Notes: generated by a model not told the origin, from the letters alone. Shown: positions 13,491-27,153, numbered from the stretch's first letter. The stretch is 64,000 nucleotides of DNA from Apis mellifera (GCF_003254395.2 NC_037640.1:8910289-8974288); one strand, 5' to 3'. Translations and numbers: made by a program.

Positions 13491-14548
13491 GATCAAGATG
13501 CGTGTTTTTAACTTGATTATTGCGTTTACGATACGAAACGAAAAAGATAAACCTCTCGATTATTACACCCTTGAAGAAACAAACGTAGAATAAAATTAGT
13601 TAAAAAATTTCTAAAAACTGCGAAATTGATCAAGATGCATGTTTTTAATTTAATTATCGCGTTTACGATACGAACAATCGAAAGGAAAATTCGAAGAAGA
13701 TAAATCTTTCGATTATTACACCTTTGAAGAAACAAAGGTAGAATAAAATTAGTTAGAAAATTTCTAAAAACTGAAATTGATCAAGATGCGTGTTTTTAAT
13801 TTAATTATCGCGTTTACGATACGAAACGAAAAAGATAAACCTCTCGATTATTATACCCTTGAAGAAACAAACGTAGAATAAAATTAGTAAAAAATTTCTA
13901 AAAACTGCGAAATTGATCAAGATGCGTGTTTTTAATTTAATTATCGCGTTTACGATACGAACAATCGAAAGGAAAATTCGAAGAAGATAAATCTTTCGAT
14001 TATCACCCTTGAAGAAACAAACGTAGGATAAAATTAGTTAAAAAATTTCTAAAAACTGAAATTGATCAAGATGCGTGTTTTTAATTTGATTATCGTGTTT
14101 ACAATATGATACGAACGATTGAAATCGAAACGAAAATTCAAAGAAGATAAACTCTTGATTATCACATCCTTGAAGAAACAAACGTAAGATAAAATTAATT
14201 AGTTAGAAAATTTTAAAAAATTGCGAAATTGATCAAGATGCATGTTTTTAATTTCATTATCGCGTTTACGATACAAACGATTGAGGTCGAAACGAAAATT
14301 CAAAGAGTATAAACCTCTCGATTATTACACCCTTGAAGAAACAAACGTAAGATAAAATTAGTTAGAAAATTTTAAAAAACTGCAAAATTGATTAAGATGC
14401 GTGTTTTTAATTTAATTATCACATTTACGATATGAATGATCGAAACGAAAATTCGAAGAAGATAAACCTTTTGATTATTTTACACCCTTGAAGAAACAAA
14501 CGTAGGATAAAATTAGTTAAAAAATTTCTAAAAACTGCGAAATTAGAG
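13491..14548 (+). repeat. Minisatellite, 7 copies of 136-167 bp with A-B-A-B start
   Basis: Units begin gatcaagatgcgtgttttta at about 13491, 13628, 13779, 13915, 14064, 14231 and 14390. Units 1 and 3 (137 and 136 bp) lack a block containing acaatcgaaaggaaaattcg; units 2 and 4 (151 and 149 bp) carry it. Units 5 and 6 (167 and 159 bp) share a third version with gaaacgaaaattcaaag. All carry cccttgaagaaacaaacgta (with variants) and taaaattagtta. Confidence 0.9.
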
Positions 14549-17500
14549 TGTGTTTCCGTGTTAAAACGCCATGAAGATTTTTCCCGTTTATATGTTATAT
14601 TCAAAAAAGAAACGAAATGTACGAAAAATTCTCTGAACAACTCTCTCTACACGCATTCTCTAATTTTTAAACACGCGGTATTCTCATTTCTTCTTAAAAT
14701 TATTACAAGCTACATCTATTTCTAAATTAACACGTACTGTTCCTCGAAACGCCAATCAATAAATTTCCCCTGCCTTAAAATTCTCCTCGACCAAACTCGA
14801 TTTCGCGACTTAACAGTCTCGAGGAAAATTTGCAAGGGATCGCGCGCTTCGAAACTCTCTCGCCTCGGTGTTTTTATTCAATTTCGAGTAGGCGGGATTA
14901 CAGGGTGTAACAGGGCGACGTCCTTTTTTTATTCTCTCTCTCTCTCTCTCTCCAATGTTATCTCATAACGCGTTATCTCTGCGAGCGATCCATCTTCATA
15001 AGTCGTGCTCGTGTACCGGCCAGGATCACGAAGAAACGCGATTTAACCTGAAACCCCGGCTAGGTTTCCGGGGCTCGAGGAAAAGTGGGTCGTCCCTCTC
15101 CCTCGTCCACCCTGGAAATTTCCCTCTTACGCGCTCTTCTTTTTCACTTTATTTACCCTTTGGAGCCATTGGAAATTCGCTTACCCGTCGATATCGAGTT
15201 GTTCAAAAACTTGGTCCTCGTTGAACGCTAAGTAAACGATATCGAGCAACGGAGGAGAAGTTTTCTGATTTATCGGGAAATTTTCGGTAAACAGAGGCGA
15301 CGTTTTATTTATATATAAATACGAGAATCCCTCTATAGGATAATTTATGCGCGATTTTGTCGCGTGATCGGCTCTTTGAACGAGATAACTCTCGTTCTCC
15401 CTCGAAAGTTGGCCAACTTAATTTATGATTTATACGCGGTTTTTTTTTTGTTTTCTTTAAAGGATGCGAGGAGAAGTTCGATGAAGAATGGAGGTTTTAA
15501 GAAACTCGAGAGTTTGATAACAAATGCAGTTCTTAAGCCACTTTAAACGATCATTCACTTCGATTAAGCGCGAAGAGTGAAGGGAATTTTGCAATTTTCC
15601 AATTATTTCGTTACCGAGCAATTTCCCTTTTCGTTCCTCGGACAAATTTCAAAGAGTTTTTCAGACAGATGGAAAGAACACGATCGAAGAACGATTCCAT
15701 CGGTAGAAATTGCAATAAGTCCATCGTCCACCGCATCGAGGGATATTACGTTTCCAGAAAAGGAGGGTCCAGAAAGAAACATCGGTGGAATCTATATATA
15801 TATATATATATATACGAAGTGGAGACACGGGACACGTCATTTAAGCAACAGTTCTTGGACCACTTTAGCAGATATTGCTCTCTTTCCCCGCATAATTCGT
15901 CACCGCTCTCATCCCCATCACAGGCAAAATTCTCCATACGGATAGAAAGGACGATTTAGCTCGACGAGGGCGATATTTTTCTCCCATTTACCAAAGTGGA
16001 TCTTTTTTCTCTACCCTTCAATGATCCCTTACAAAACTCGACTCGCGCGACTGCTGCTACTGCTTTTTCCTACCCTTTCGTATCGCTTCGCCCCCTTTCA
16101 CCGGCGTAATACGATACAAAAGTCTGGGGAGAAGAAGAGGAAAAAAGTAGGAATAGTCTTGGATTGGAACGAAGGAAAATAAACGCGTATTATTGGAAAA
16201 AGAGTCACTTGTACCGTCGATTGCCATCTAAGTTTTAATTTTAACAGATTTCTTAATAATAATCCTTTAGAAATTTTCCTTTTCTCCCCTTCCCTCTTTT
16301 TTTATCTCAAAACACATCCCGATGAAAACAAAACGATGATGACTCGAAAAGATTCTCCTCTTCTTTTTCTTTTTTTTCTTTCATGCGAAACAGAAGCTCG
16401 AAACAGAAGTTCTCCCTTCGAGGATCGAGCGCTCTCGTAGCTCGGCCAAACAGAAACTAGGCCAAGACCTTCCTCAACGCGAAGGGGAGAGCGGGACCGG
16501 TCGAAAAGCGGCGAGGAACCGACCAAATTCATCTCACTCTCGTTTTCCTCCTCTTCCCGCATTCCCTCCTTTTGTGGCGGCCCGCAACGATGATGAACAA
16601 TGCGCCAACGCCGAAGGATTTCCCAGAAAGCGGTTGTTCGCTTTGTCGGAGGGAAAATATGAATACCATCGTTTCGTTCGAACCCTCACCCTCCTCCCTC
16701 GTGAACCTTTTCGGTTCACTTGCCCCCCCCCCCCCTCCTTCCTCGCCTCTTTTCCAGCTTGAGCGAGCGAGCGCGACCTGTCGGAGTTGGGAACGATAAA
16801 TGTTTGCCTCAAGTTTCCGGGAAGCACCGCCGCCATGATAAATGCATCGCATTCCGCCGCTCGTCCCTCAGCCTCGATGAAAAACAACCTGTTTCGCTTG
16901 AGAGCGCGAATCCTACGTTACGCGCCTCGAAACTTTCATCCACCGTGAAATTCGAGTTAATAGATACATTCTGCGGATATCTCTTACCCGATTCGAAAGG
17001 GGGAGGGGGGATAATCTTATTTATTGTGGGAACGATTCTGCTTCTCTTTGCGCGTCGATCGAATAGAATCGATGGAAAATTGATAATCATGTAGCACGAT
17101 GTGGTACAGTTTTATTGGATTGGGATCGATATTGGGATGGATACGAAGAAAATTTCGTGTTTAGTACATTAATTTCTTGAGAGGATGTCGCGTTAACGCT
17201 TTGAAAGATTAAAAAAAGGAGGGGGAGGGGGGGATTCGATTCTTTTTTTTTTTTTGAGAAACTCTCAAAGCTGTCTCTTTAAGCTGCTTACGAAACGCAA
17301 CAACAGAGGTTTCAACAGAGGTCGTAAAGAAGTTAATTTGCAGCTGGGCTCGAGGCTCTTCATGTACCTGTATATTTTTAAACCGTATACGGCTTTCGTT
17401 GCAAATCATCATGCCTTTAATCACCATAAAATTTTCTTTCTCAACCGTGTCGTCTTAAATTTCAAAATTCCTATATAAAAGTAATAAAAACGTACCGAAA

Positions 17501-18107
17501 TTACCATCCTCCGTTACCTTCCATCATCATCGGATCTCCAATTTTCCATCAATGTCTTTCCTCCCCTCCCCTCCCCTTCTCTCATCTTTCCGTTTAAAAT
17601 TTTACGAAACGACAGAAGCATCCAAAAATTCTCCGATAATTCCGATCTCCCCCCAATTCTCCTTCTCTATTCTCGTCGCACATTGAATTTCGAAATTTCG
17701 AAATTAGATGATTTTTCTTTTTGAAATTATAAAAAAAAAAGAAAGAAGACCGATGCACAAAATTTTCATCCTCCAAGTTGTCATTTCTCCTCTAGCTCGT
17801 CTCGATCTCCATTTTCGAAATTCGAACGTATGGTACGATGAAAAACGGTGAAAAAAAAATTCCACTCCTCGGCACAATAATCGTCGTTCCCCCCACAATT
17901 TTCGAAATTATTTCTCTCTCTTTTTTCTTTTTTTCGCAAATCGGTGTCGGCGATAATTTCAAAAAAAAATCATCGCCGCTTTTTATCCCCCTTCCGGAAG
18001 TACGAGTGTCATTCGCGCGCGACGCGTCGCTCGAAGCGCACATTCCCTCCCCCTCCCTCCTCCCCCTCAATCTTCCTTTTGAAGCTTGACAAGCGCGAAG
18101 GGTGCAT

Positions 18108-18149
18108 AATTTAAATTTTAGCCGCGAACACCCGGCTAAAAGTTAAATT
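18108..18149. repeat. Inverted repeat, 17-bp arms, 8-base loop
   Basis: Left arm aatttaaattttagccg (18108-18124) and right arm cggctaaaagttaaatt (18133-18149) are complementary at 16 of 17 positions around cgaacacc. It stands alone, with no coding frame and no copy that I noticed elsewhere in the window. Confidence 0.85.
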
Positions 18150-18317
18150 TTTCCAGTTGCAGTTTCAACTCTCTCCTTCTCTCTCTCTCTGAGTGCAACA
18201 GTTGAAAAGAACGAGCGAAGCTCATGCAAATTCCCCGCCAACGAGAACGTGAAGAGAGAGGGGGAGGCCGTCCTTTAATTTTCTGCGTTTTAACGCGATC
18301 CGCTCGTCGCAATCCTG

Positions 18318-18560
18318 CCAATTAAAGCAAATATTTGCGGATCGAGTCTTGCAAGGAGTACAGCATCCTCGGCCAGGATCCTCGATTGAGACCAGGGCTA
18401 ATCCCGGATTATCCTATCTCCGAGTAGACCGATCTCTTCCGATTATCAATTAATTAAACCGCCCTTTCCCTTCTGTCTGTCGAACAGCCGCTTAATTAAT
18501 TGCCGATTCAGCCTTGTGGCTCTGTCCGCAATTAAACTCGGAATCGGCGTGGGAGGAGGG
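18318..18560. promoter_or_regulatory. Candidate enhancer: palindrome and homeodomain cluster
   Basis: A perfect 12-base palindrome GCAAATATTTGC (18327-18338) is followed by several TAAT-core sites: caattaattaaac, cttaattaattgcc and gcaattaaactc. The block is more complex and GC-balanced than its AT-rich surroundings. Enhancer function is inference. Confidence 0.35.
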
Positions 18561-20696
18561 GAGGGGAAGAAGGATGGCTCGCGCGACTCGTTCTTCGACG
18601 ACATTCGTCCAGCGTTATCCACGAATTTGTGATTTTAAACATTTGGAGAACGTTAAAAGATTTAATTCAAGTGAGAGTTGGAATTAGACGATCCAAATCC
18701 AATATAAATCGATTTGATTAAAATTGGGGATTAAAGTTGGTAAGAGAAGGGGTGACGAATTTCGTTCTTCAATGGAATATCATGGAAGATTCCGCGGTTT
18801 TGGATCAAATTGAATCGACGAATTTGAAGTTTCGCTGTTTGAAAATTGGGAAGATATAATACAAATGAGTTTGAGTTAAATCCGATTCGAATCTGATCTA
18901 GTTTTTAAATTAAATTCGTTCCTCGATGAATATAGAGGGATAATTCTTCTTCTTCGAATCAAGTTGGATTGACAAATTTGAAATTTGGATATCGAAAAGT
19001 TAATAAAAGTTAGGTGAAATCTTAAAGTTAAAAATTAAATGACTCCCAGTCGAATTTAATTTTGATCGCTACGATTCCACGTAGGGTGAAAAATTTACAG
19101 ATTGACCGCCATCTTTCAGCATCATTAACAGCTCACAAAATTATGCTTTACAAACTGGTTATCTCGAAAAGTATGGATTTTAGCAAGGACAAGGCTATTT
19201 ATATGCGGAAAAAGTTTCCCTAAAAATTGCTCCACAGCTGTCGGGAATCGAGTCTTGAATATTCCTTTAAGAGACTGTCTCTCGACAGCTGCAAGCTAGA
19301 TCAAACGTCTTGCTTGACTTATATCTCGTGCAGCCGTGCGGTTCGTAAACCAGTCACACGTAAATGGGAAAGAAAATTCCACCTATGGATCACGTACAAA
19401 AATGGTGTTGCTCGAGACGCGACATATCTCTACGAAGTTATAAATATTAAGCAAAATTTCTCTTTCCCTCTCTCTCTCTTTTTAAATCTTTGGATGGAGC
19501 ACAAAGAAGATTTTTTCGATCGTTAAAGATGTGAAAATAAAAACATATAGAAAGATGTGTAGGCGTCCCTTTCGAAAATTAAGAACGCAAAGAGAGAATG
19601 TAAAAGGAAGGTTTTCAGAAATCGAGCGATGTTTGATCGCTATCTTTACTTTCCTCTCCATCGTGTGGACACTGTTTAACTTTATACGGAACGTTTATAA
19701 TTTCACGGTGTCTCCTGCTTAATTAATCGCAGACTTATCAGAGATAACGCTTTGACGTTAAGGGAGGACCTTCTTGGGAAAGGAAGACGAATACTTTTAA
19801 TTACAAAGGGATTTCTTTGGGAAACAATAGGCTCTCCCTCGAGATAAGATTAATTATTTTTAAGACTGGCATCGATATTCGAAAGCCTTACGGATTAAAT
19901 CGCCATTTACGAGTGTTTACCGATTTAATTTCCCCTGATTTATATTCACATCACTGTGTATTCTGTTAAATATAATTTATAAGAAATCTTATAAATTCGT
20001 ACAAGAACGTAAATTATCGCGTTAAAAAAGAAACAAGGAAGATGAAAGGAGGAAACAACGATCGAAAAAAAAAAATAAATTTTTAAACAAATATATATAT
20101 ATAAAAAAAATTTATTTCGTGATTTCAATTTTCGTATCGCTTTCGTATCGTAACTTTTCATAACAGGAGAAACAAAGAAAATTGAAAATTGCATTTCGAA
20201 AAAAATCGCGCGGACGTGAAAAACTTCGACCCAGTGAGGCAATAATTAATCCTCGCAACGTTTATGAGAAACTGCGCTTCCAATTTCTGGCCCGTAAACA
20301 AGGCCAGAGCGAAAAATAGACGAAACGATGCTTCGTTTCGACAACGCGAAAATAGAGAGCGCTCTTTTTTTAACGAGGCCGATCCATCCATAAATCGGAA
20401 TGGCGATTAATGAAGTGGAGGGGAGGGAGGGTGGATTTATCGTGAAACTTTGAAAGAAAGCTTAGTAGACGCACGTGGATAACAAGGACGATCCAACGAT
20501 AGGTGGATGAGTATCGAAGGTACGTCAGTGGGGATTCGTGTTCGAGAGAGGGAGAGAGAGAGAGAGAGAAAGGGAGATAGAAAATGGTCCAGGAGGGGAG
20601 GTTGGTTACTGGAGCGGTCGTAGGGTGGTTATAACGCGGGTGTAACCTTGGCAACTCTGCATTCCCCTTTCTCGTAGCCGACATCATCCTCTCGAC

Positions 20697-20921
20697 GCCC
20701 TTTCCCTCTCTTTTTCACCCTTCTCCCGTCCTTTGCGCCCCCTCCCCTTTCGCCCTCGCCTGTTCCTTTCTTTTCCTTTCTTCTCCCATCCACGACTCCC
20801 CTATTTTTCCTTCCCACCCTTCCGTTTCCTTCCCCCCTTCCCTCTCATCTTCGTAGATTCCTCGCTTTTTTTCTCGCTCTTCCCCTTCAGCTCTATTCCA
20901 TCTTCTCCATCCCATCTTCAG
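20697..20921 (+). repeat. Long polypyrimidine tract
   Basis: About 225 bases that are overwhelmingly C and T on the + strand (for example cccttctcccgtcctttgcg, ccgtttccttccccccttcc). No gene is read through it; open frames on either strand are Pro/Ser/Phe-rich or Arg/Glu/Gly-rich by-products of the composition. Confidence 0.85.
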
Positions 20922-22456
20922 GGTAGAAATTTCAACTATCCCTCCTCCGTGTCCAACACGGACAAAGGACACGCACATTTATGCGCTTTCCTCCCACCCA
21001 CGCACGTAAACGGAGCAAAAGTGGAGCGGGTTCTTGTTCGAATGCATGCTCGTTTCGTGCTACTACCCCTTCCTCCATCCCTTCCACGTAGCTACTAGTA
21101 GCTCTCCATCCCCTACGACGATTCATCTCTCCGGTTATTCGTAGATAACCCTATCCTCCTTCTATCTATCGTTCGTTCTTTTTCATCACTCTCTCCTTCT
21201 TCTTCCTTCTTCTCCTCTTTTTTTCTTAACTTCTCGCCTCGAGCAATCGTGGCGTATCAAATTGTCAAAATGAATTTCCAGCACCTGTTTGGAGGGGGAG
21301 CGAGAGGGAGGGGACGCGAAAGGAGGAGGAATCCACCATTCGCCGAGAAACACGGCTGCGCTCTTAATCTCGTAGAAATGTAAATCGCCCTTAAGCGACG
21401 TTTCAACTTTTCACCATGGCCGCCTATCAACAGCCAGCTCCCTCTCCGATCGGCAGCAGGAAGAACTTTGTTTCCGGCGGATATCGCGATCTGCCGTATG
21501 TTATCGTTACTCCGATGTTCCTCCAATGTTTATTGCGAGTCGAGTGGTGGAAAAAAAACCTTTCTCCATTGCCGTCCATGTTTTGAGGGGATAACTATCC
21601 GGGATTAGAGCCCGTTTGGGGCTGTTTTTATCGTAGGCTGTAGGATTTTCGACGATTCTCTCGTTATTTATTTTATTTTTTTCCTATGGTAAGTGGCTGT
21701 CCCCGATGATAAAATTTATTATTTATTATTAAGGCAAGATTATATAGAATCGTATAATCGTATAATCTTTTATTTATATACAAAATCAAATTCCTTTAAA
21801 TCAATAACGTTTGTACAATATTAAGTTATGCTAAAATGATTCGATTTACTTTGTGTACACGTGAAAAACAATGTAGAATAGAATTCGCCTACAAAATGTC
21901 AGCAATTGAATCGATATTCTCGATCCGCAATTTAAGATTAACGTGAACAGATGTTTATATGAATTTATCTTGAATTCACTAATAATTTCTACGATTAACT
22001 GTACGATATAATAGCGACAAAAAGTGCTAATAAACGATTCTCCCTTCTTGAATTAATCCTATCTCTTCTAAATAAAAAAAGAGAAAGAGGGAGAGAAAAT
22101 CTTTTCAATAATATATGAAACAACACGTTATATTCCTTATTTATATTCCTGTTCAATCGTTAACCATCCTCTCCCCTCGCCCTAACGCAACTTTAATCCC
22201 GCCTATAGTTCAAACTAACGGTCGCCTGCCACTACATTCTGCTCACCATGCCATGATTACCTTTCATCGGGAGTCAACGGTCACTAATTCCGCTCGCTGG
22301 TGGAACTAGTTGTCGCTCATTACCGGCATCAAAGCCATATCATCGTGATACGCACACATCCCCGACAGTCAGAGGATCGTGAGTTTCGCCTCGCCTTTCT
22401 ACACCGCTATGCATAAAAGAAAAGAAAAGAAAAAAAAAGGAAAGAAAGAAAGGAAA

Positions 22457-22478
22457 AGAGAGAGAGAGAGAGAGAGAG
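22457..22478 (+). repeat. (AG)n microsatellite
   Basis: An uninterrupted AG run of about 22 bases, preceded by a purine-rich aaagaaaag tract. Similar GA/TC runs occur at 14933-14952, 32254-32275, 39646-39667 and 47651-47672, and an (AAT)n run at 27154-27181. Confidence 0.95.
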
Positions 22479-23309
22479 TCATCGATCACGAACGATTATT
22501 ATTACGATAGAGAAACCACTTTCCATATTCGAACGGCGTCATGGTGCGAAATTACGATGCCCTATTGTTCATAGATACCATTATTACCATTACAAGGTAT
22601 CATTATCGACAGACTGATCAGCATTCATATTCATGGCGGCTCGGTAACGGGTCTAGATCTAAACGAGAGAGCGAAAGAGGGATGGGCGGTCATCACGAAA
22701 ATCGTTCGTTTTACCGATCCCCGTCAATCACGTCGGTTGATTAGGGGATGCGGTTGCGTGTTTACCTTGGAAGGGGAGAATTCGTGAAACGATCGAATGA
22801 GAAATCGAGAATGAAAAACTGGAACGATTTCATCCGAAGAAATCGAATGGATCTAGATAGGGATAATGATTTTGAAAAGATTGGAATCATCGTTGCGGAT
22901 AATATCGGGAGTGAAAAATTCGAGAATTTTCGGGAAGATGATCAAACGGGCGAGACGATAGAATGGTTAAAAAAATTCCAACAATTCGTACGTCCAACCT
23001 AAACTCCAACAGTTTCGACGGTTCAAACACGCGACGAATTTAAGCCATCCAAAAATTTCCATCCTCCGTCATTCTTCACTCCCGAATCCCGATTATTCGC
23101 ACGCGTTCCGAAATCTCGATCACCTGCCCTCGAATTCCTCGAATATCCTCCTCCCGAAATAAAGCGAGATACAGATTATTATGAATACGCGATACGACGA
23201 GTTAGAATCAGTCTAATAGTGGATTATTATCGAATTCTTCTGATACACTTACTTAATTTCGTTGAAAAATAACACAAATCGAAATTTGTAACAAAGTATA
23301 ATTCATAAT

Positions 23310-23655
23310 ATATTTCAACGGAACCAATTATATTATATACAAATATGATCGTGATTGATAAGCAATTACGTTTCAACAAAACGCATTATTATTATTATCA
23401 TCTTCCCGTGTATCCAATAGACAATTGTGAAATAAAGAAAAAGAAATCCTAAATATCCAAATAGACACGGAACAAATTTCCATATTTCAACGGAACCAAT
23501 TATATTATATACAAATATGATCGTGATTGATAAGCAATTACGTTTCAACAAAACGCATTATTATTATTATTATCATCCCGTATATCCAATAGATAATTGT
23601 GAAATAAAGAAAAAGAAATCCTAAATATCCAAAATAGACACGGAACAAATTTCCA
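23310..23655 (+). repeat. Direct tandem duplication, 2 copies of ~173 bp
   Basis: Copy 1 starts atatttcaacggaaccaatt at about 23310 and copy 2 at about 23482. Both continue with tatgatcgtgattgataagc, an ATT run, cgtgtatccaatagacaatt (tatatcc and agataatt in copy 2) and gacacggaacaaatttcca. Divergence is very low, so the duplication is recent. Confidence 0.92.
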
Positions 23656-26600
23656 CTTGACATTTTACACGCAAGTTGTTTAAATCAACTGTTTCATATG
23701 GAACAAGCTGGGAACGGGGCCGAACGAACCCTAATTACCCTAAACACACATTTGTCCCCGGGCAGATGTACAAGGGCGGAACAACACCTCTGATTGCTTA
23801 ACGACGTCGACGAAAACATCCGGCGTCCCGGATCTGCATAAAGAGGAGGAAAGGGCAGAGATGACGAGAGAGCGTGTGCGAGTCTGTTTCGCAATAATGT
23901 CGTGGGTTTCGCGGGGGTTTATTGCACCGTGGTAGGCCGTAGAGAGAGAGAGAGGAGACTTAATATCGTCCGTTGTAATGCAGGGAGGCCCGCAATATCT
24001 CGTCCCCGTCGTCGTTGTTTCGTTCCCGCGGCGGCAATCCGCGCTGACATCGGCGGGAATCGCGTGCACGCCGCGAGATATTTGCCCCTCCTCCACCCCC
24101 TCCCTCGCACGCCACGAATTCGTCGACGATCGATCGATGCGAGGGCCGTCACACATCCTTGTTAAAACGAAACGCGCGGTGAAATTGGAAGCTGTCGAGT
24201 GCGAGTTTCGTTTTCGAGTTGATGGAGAGACCATTTTTGCCCGTTTTTCGGGTCTATGATTCGGTGTGCGGTTGGGTTTCGACGGCGCGGGGGAGGAGCC
24301 GAACTGAACATCGGATGACGGATCTTGACAATTCTTTTTTTTTTTTTTTTTAGTATTAATCGGGCAGAATGACGAATGAAACGCGGATGAACGTTCGCGC
24401 GAAGCGAGAATTTTGAGTTTTGAATTCTGATCGGAGAAGAGATCTGTATCAGATTTGTATCGTCGTGGTTCTAATTAATATCGAAGCTACGTACACGACA
24501 ACATAATATATACGAGTAAACGGGTCAAGCTAAATCCAATCCAAAAACGGCAGCCACTTCGATAATCCTCCCCTACGAATTTCTCATTTCCATTTCCACT
24601 TCATCGAACTACCCACGTACACCTACTTCTATCCAAACTACGAGCTCGAGAGAGAGAGAAAGAGAACTGCCACTAAAATCGAGCAACTGATACAACTTCT
24701 CTTCTCGTGAATCGTGAAAAATCGTTCGACCAATCGGCGTAAAGGATCCATCATCGTTGGCCAGCTGATGGACCAGTTCCCGTTCGATGTATCGAAAGCA
24801 GGGGAAGTCGACACTTCCGAGTGGATTCCCTCGGGGATCGTGATATTCCCTCTTACTCCTCCTCCTCCTCCTCCTCACGATTCCCGGGGCTTTGTGTGTT
24901 TTGACGGGGGTGTTAACTGACCCCGTGAGGGCGGCGTGGAGGAGGGTTGTGCTCAAGAGCAGAAGAGGGTGGCATTAGGTCGAGGTCACCAGGACGCCGA
25001 AGCGATCGATGCAGCCCGCCAGGCACCACCACCCACGCTCTCCAACCCTCTCCGCTTTCTCCCTCCGTCCAGATATCTCTCTCTCTCTATTTATCTCTCT
25101 CTCTATCTCCTCCCGAGACCGTTATCTCCGATCCTCCCCTCCCTCCAGCCCTCCTCATTATGTCTCTATTTACGTCTGGATGCATTTAAAGCAAAGACGG
25201 CGTGGAAAAAGCTCGCGAGCTTGTTCAACACGTAGATGCTCCACATTCGGGGCTCGGAATCAGCTGTTTTCCCCGGGGCTTCTGGATATTACGTTACGCT
25301 TCCACGGTCGAGATGAATACGTACAGGCTGGTGGTACGTGGGAGAGTGATTAAGATCGAGGGAGGGAGGGGAAAATCGCTATCGAGAGGAGAGAAGTATT
25401 CACGAAATTATCACGAATTTTTTTTATGAAAAAAAAACACGTAGTCGTCGCTGAATCGCTCTTGATTCCTTAAGAGGTATGAATATTTCGAGAAGCATCG
25501 AGTATATATAGATACTTTTCAAACAGTTTCCAATAATCTGTCGAATACTTTTCGAATTTGTGAATCTGTAAATTAACGGAGACGTGTAAATAGAAAGGAA
25601 AGGAATTAAATAAAATTCTCTTTTTTATAGATCGGCAAAATAAGAAGAGAACCCTGTTAAAAGAAGGAAAGCGTCGATCGAGCGTATTTCGTAAAAGTAT
25701 ATAAGAGACAGAACGAGAGAGAGAGAGGGTAAATTACATAAAATCAGCGGGAAGAAGAAAGCGAAGTCGAAGCCACTCACTCACAGGCGCTCGTAATTTC
25801 AACGAGCTCGTAAACTGTGAATTCACGAGGGATAGAGAAGCGCTCGCTTCTCTTCGATAATGTCCCCCTCAATCCCCAACCGTGGAAATGGATCCGTCAC
25901 GGCCGATTACCGATCCTGAAGCCGCGTCTCCTCATTCGAATTCTTGGGCGAGGATAATTTTCTCATCCGAGAGGAAGGAGGGGAGGGGAGGGAAGGACAG
26001 ACGAGGGTCGCGGGAAGACACGGACGCCGCGCTCCGCGCTCGCTCGCTCGCCTGTCGCGCGTTGTTTGGTTACCAAGGGGTCTCTTCTCCCCCGACACTC
26101 GCGGCGATCCCCCTTTCCTTCCGTTCTTTGTTCTCTTCGTTAAATGCCCCGGTCGTTTTGAGCATCGAACCGATCGTTTGTCCGCCGAACACTTTCAACG
26201 ATCTTAACCCCACCCAACGTTCTGCGATGTCGGCCGCTCTCCGAGTGCTTTCTGCGTGACCGTGCCATGCGACTCGTACCATGCGAACAGGTTTAACGCG
26301 TTATGACGTGAGTACCACGATATCGACGAACCATTATTTCCGATTTCGAAGCGAACGAGTCGTTCAAGTGTCCTTTTTTAACCTTTTGCGAGGGTGGGCC
26401 AGGGTCATGATAGATCGAGAAAAGAGAGAGCCTCGCCTTTGGTTAAATTTTTTCTTTTGGTTAAATTATTTTATTAGGTTGGAATTGGGTTATTAGTCTG
26501 TGATACGTTGTTCGTTTTCTTTTTTTTTTTCAACTTTCATTAAAGGATTTCATTAAAGGATCGATCTCCCTTGAAAGATCTTCCGCGAAACGTTGATCTA

Positions 26601-27153
26601 TGATCGATGATTCTTTATTTTCGTTTGCTCGTAAGAGTTTATTAACGGAAAAATGGGTGGTATTTCCAGGAGGAATCTAGAACTCCTATATCCAGTGAAG
26701 ACGATTCTTGCCTCTACTCGGAACTCGATCTCTTAAATCCAAGGTATTGTCTAAGATCTTCCAAGAAATTTAAGGAACACACGTAAGAGAGAGAGAGGGG
26801 GACGTACGAGAGATATTTTTCAGATATTATTCGAAAAAATCGCTGCACCAGTGTCGTGATATCAAAGGGACGAAGGGTAATTCGCCGAATCTTTTGAAAA
26901 CATCCTCGAGGGATTCTGATTACTGTTGTTGTTTCACACGCAGCGATCACGTCGAGACAAAATTACGTAAGTGATGTAAGTGTAACTGGAATCCAGGTAT
27001 GTAATTCCCTCAGACGTTAACTTATAAACGTTAGTCTATTCCAAATATGTTTCAGTAACCAAGAAAGTAGGTGGAAAATATCGTGCGTCGAGTCTTCAAT
27101 ATTTTCCAGATTACAATCGAAAGAAGCATGAGGTAATGGACGATGCGTGTTAA

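Larger units (their letters stand above)
14549..23309. other. No gene supported
   Basis: Holds a TC run (14933-14952), a TA run near 15795, a purine/pyrimidine-skewed region from 16.3 to 18.1 kb, the 18.1 kb hairpin, the 18.3-18.6 kb site cluster and the 20.7 kb polypyrimidine tract. No recognisable domain or exon chain. Confidence 0.55.

Noticed and set aside
20733..21098. 121-codon Pro/Phe/Ser-rich frame
   Set aside because: Lies in the polypyrimidine tract; the residues reflect C/T runs only.
25882..26259. 125-codon frame starting MEMDPSRPITDPEAASPHSN
   Set aside because: No domain, no donor in a phase that reaches the Kelch gene, and overlapping open frames on both strands, as expected in GC-rich DNA. 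It might be a 5' exon region, but nothing supports it.
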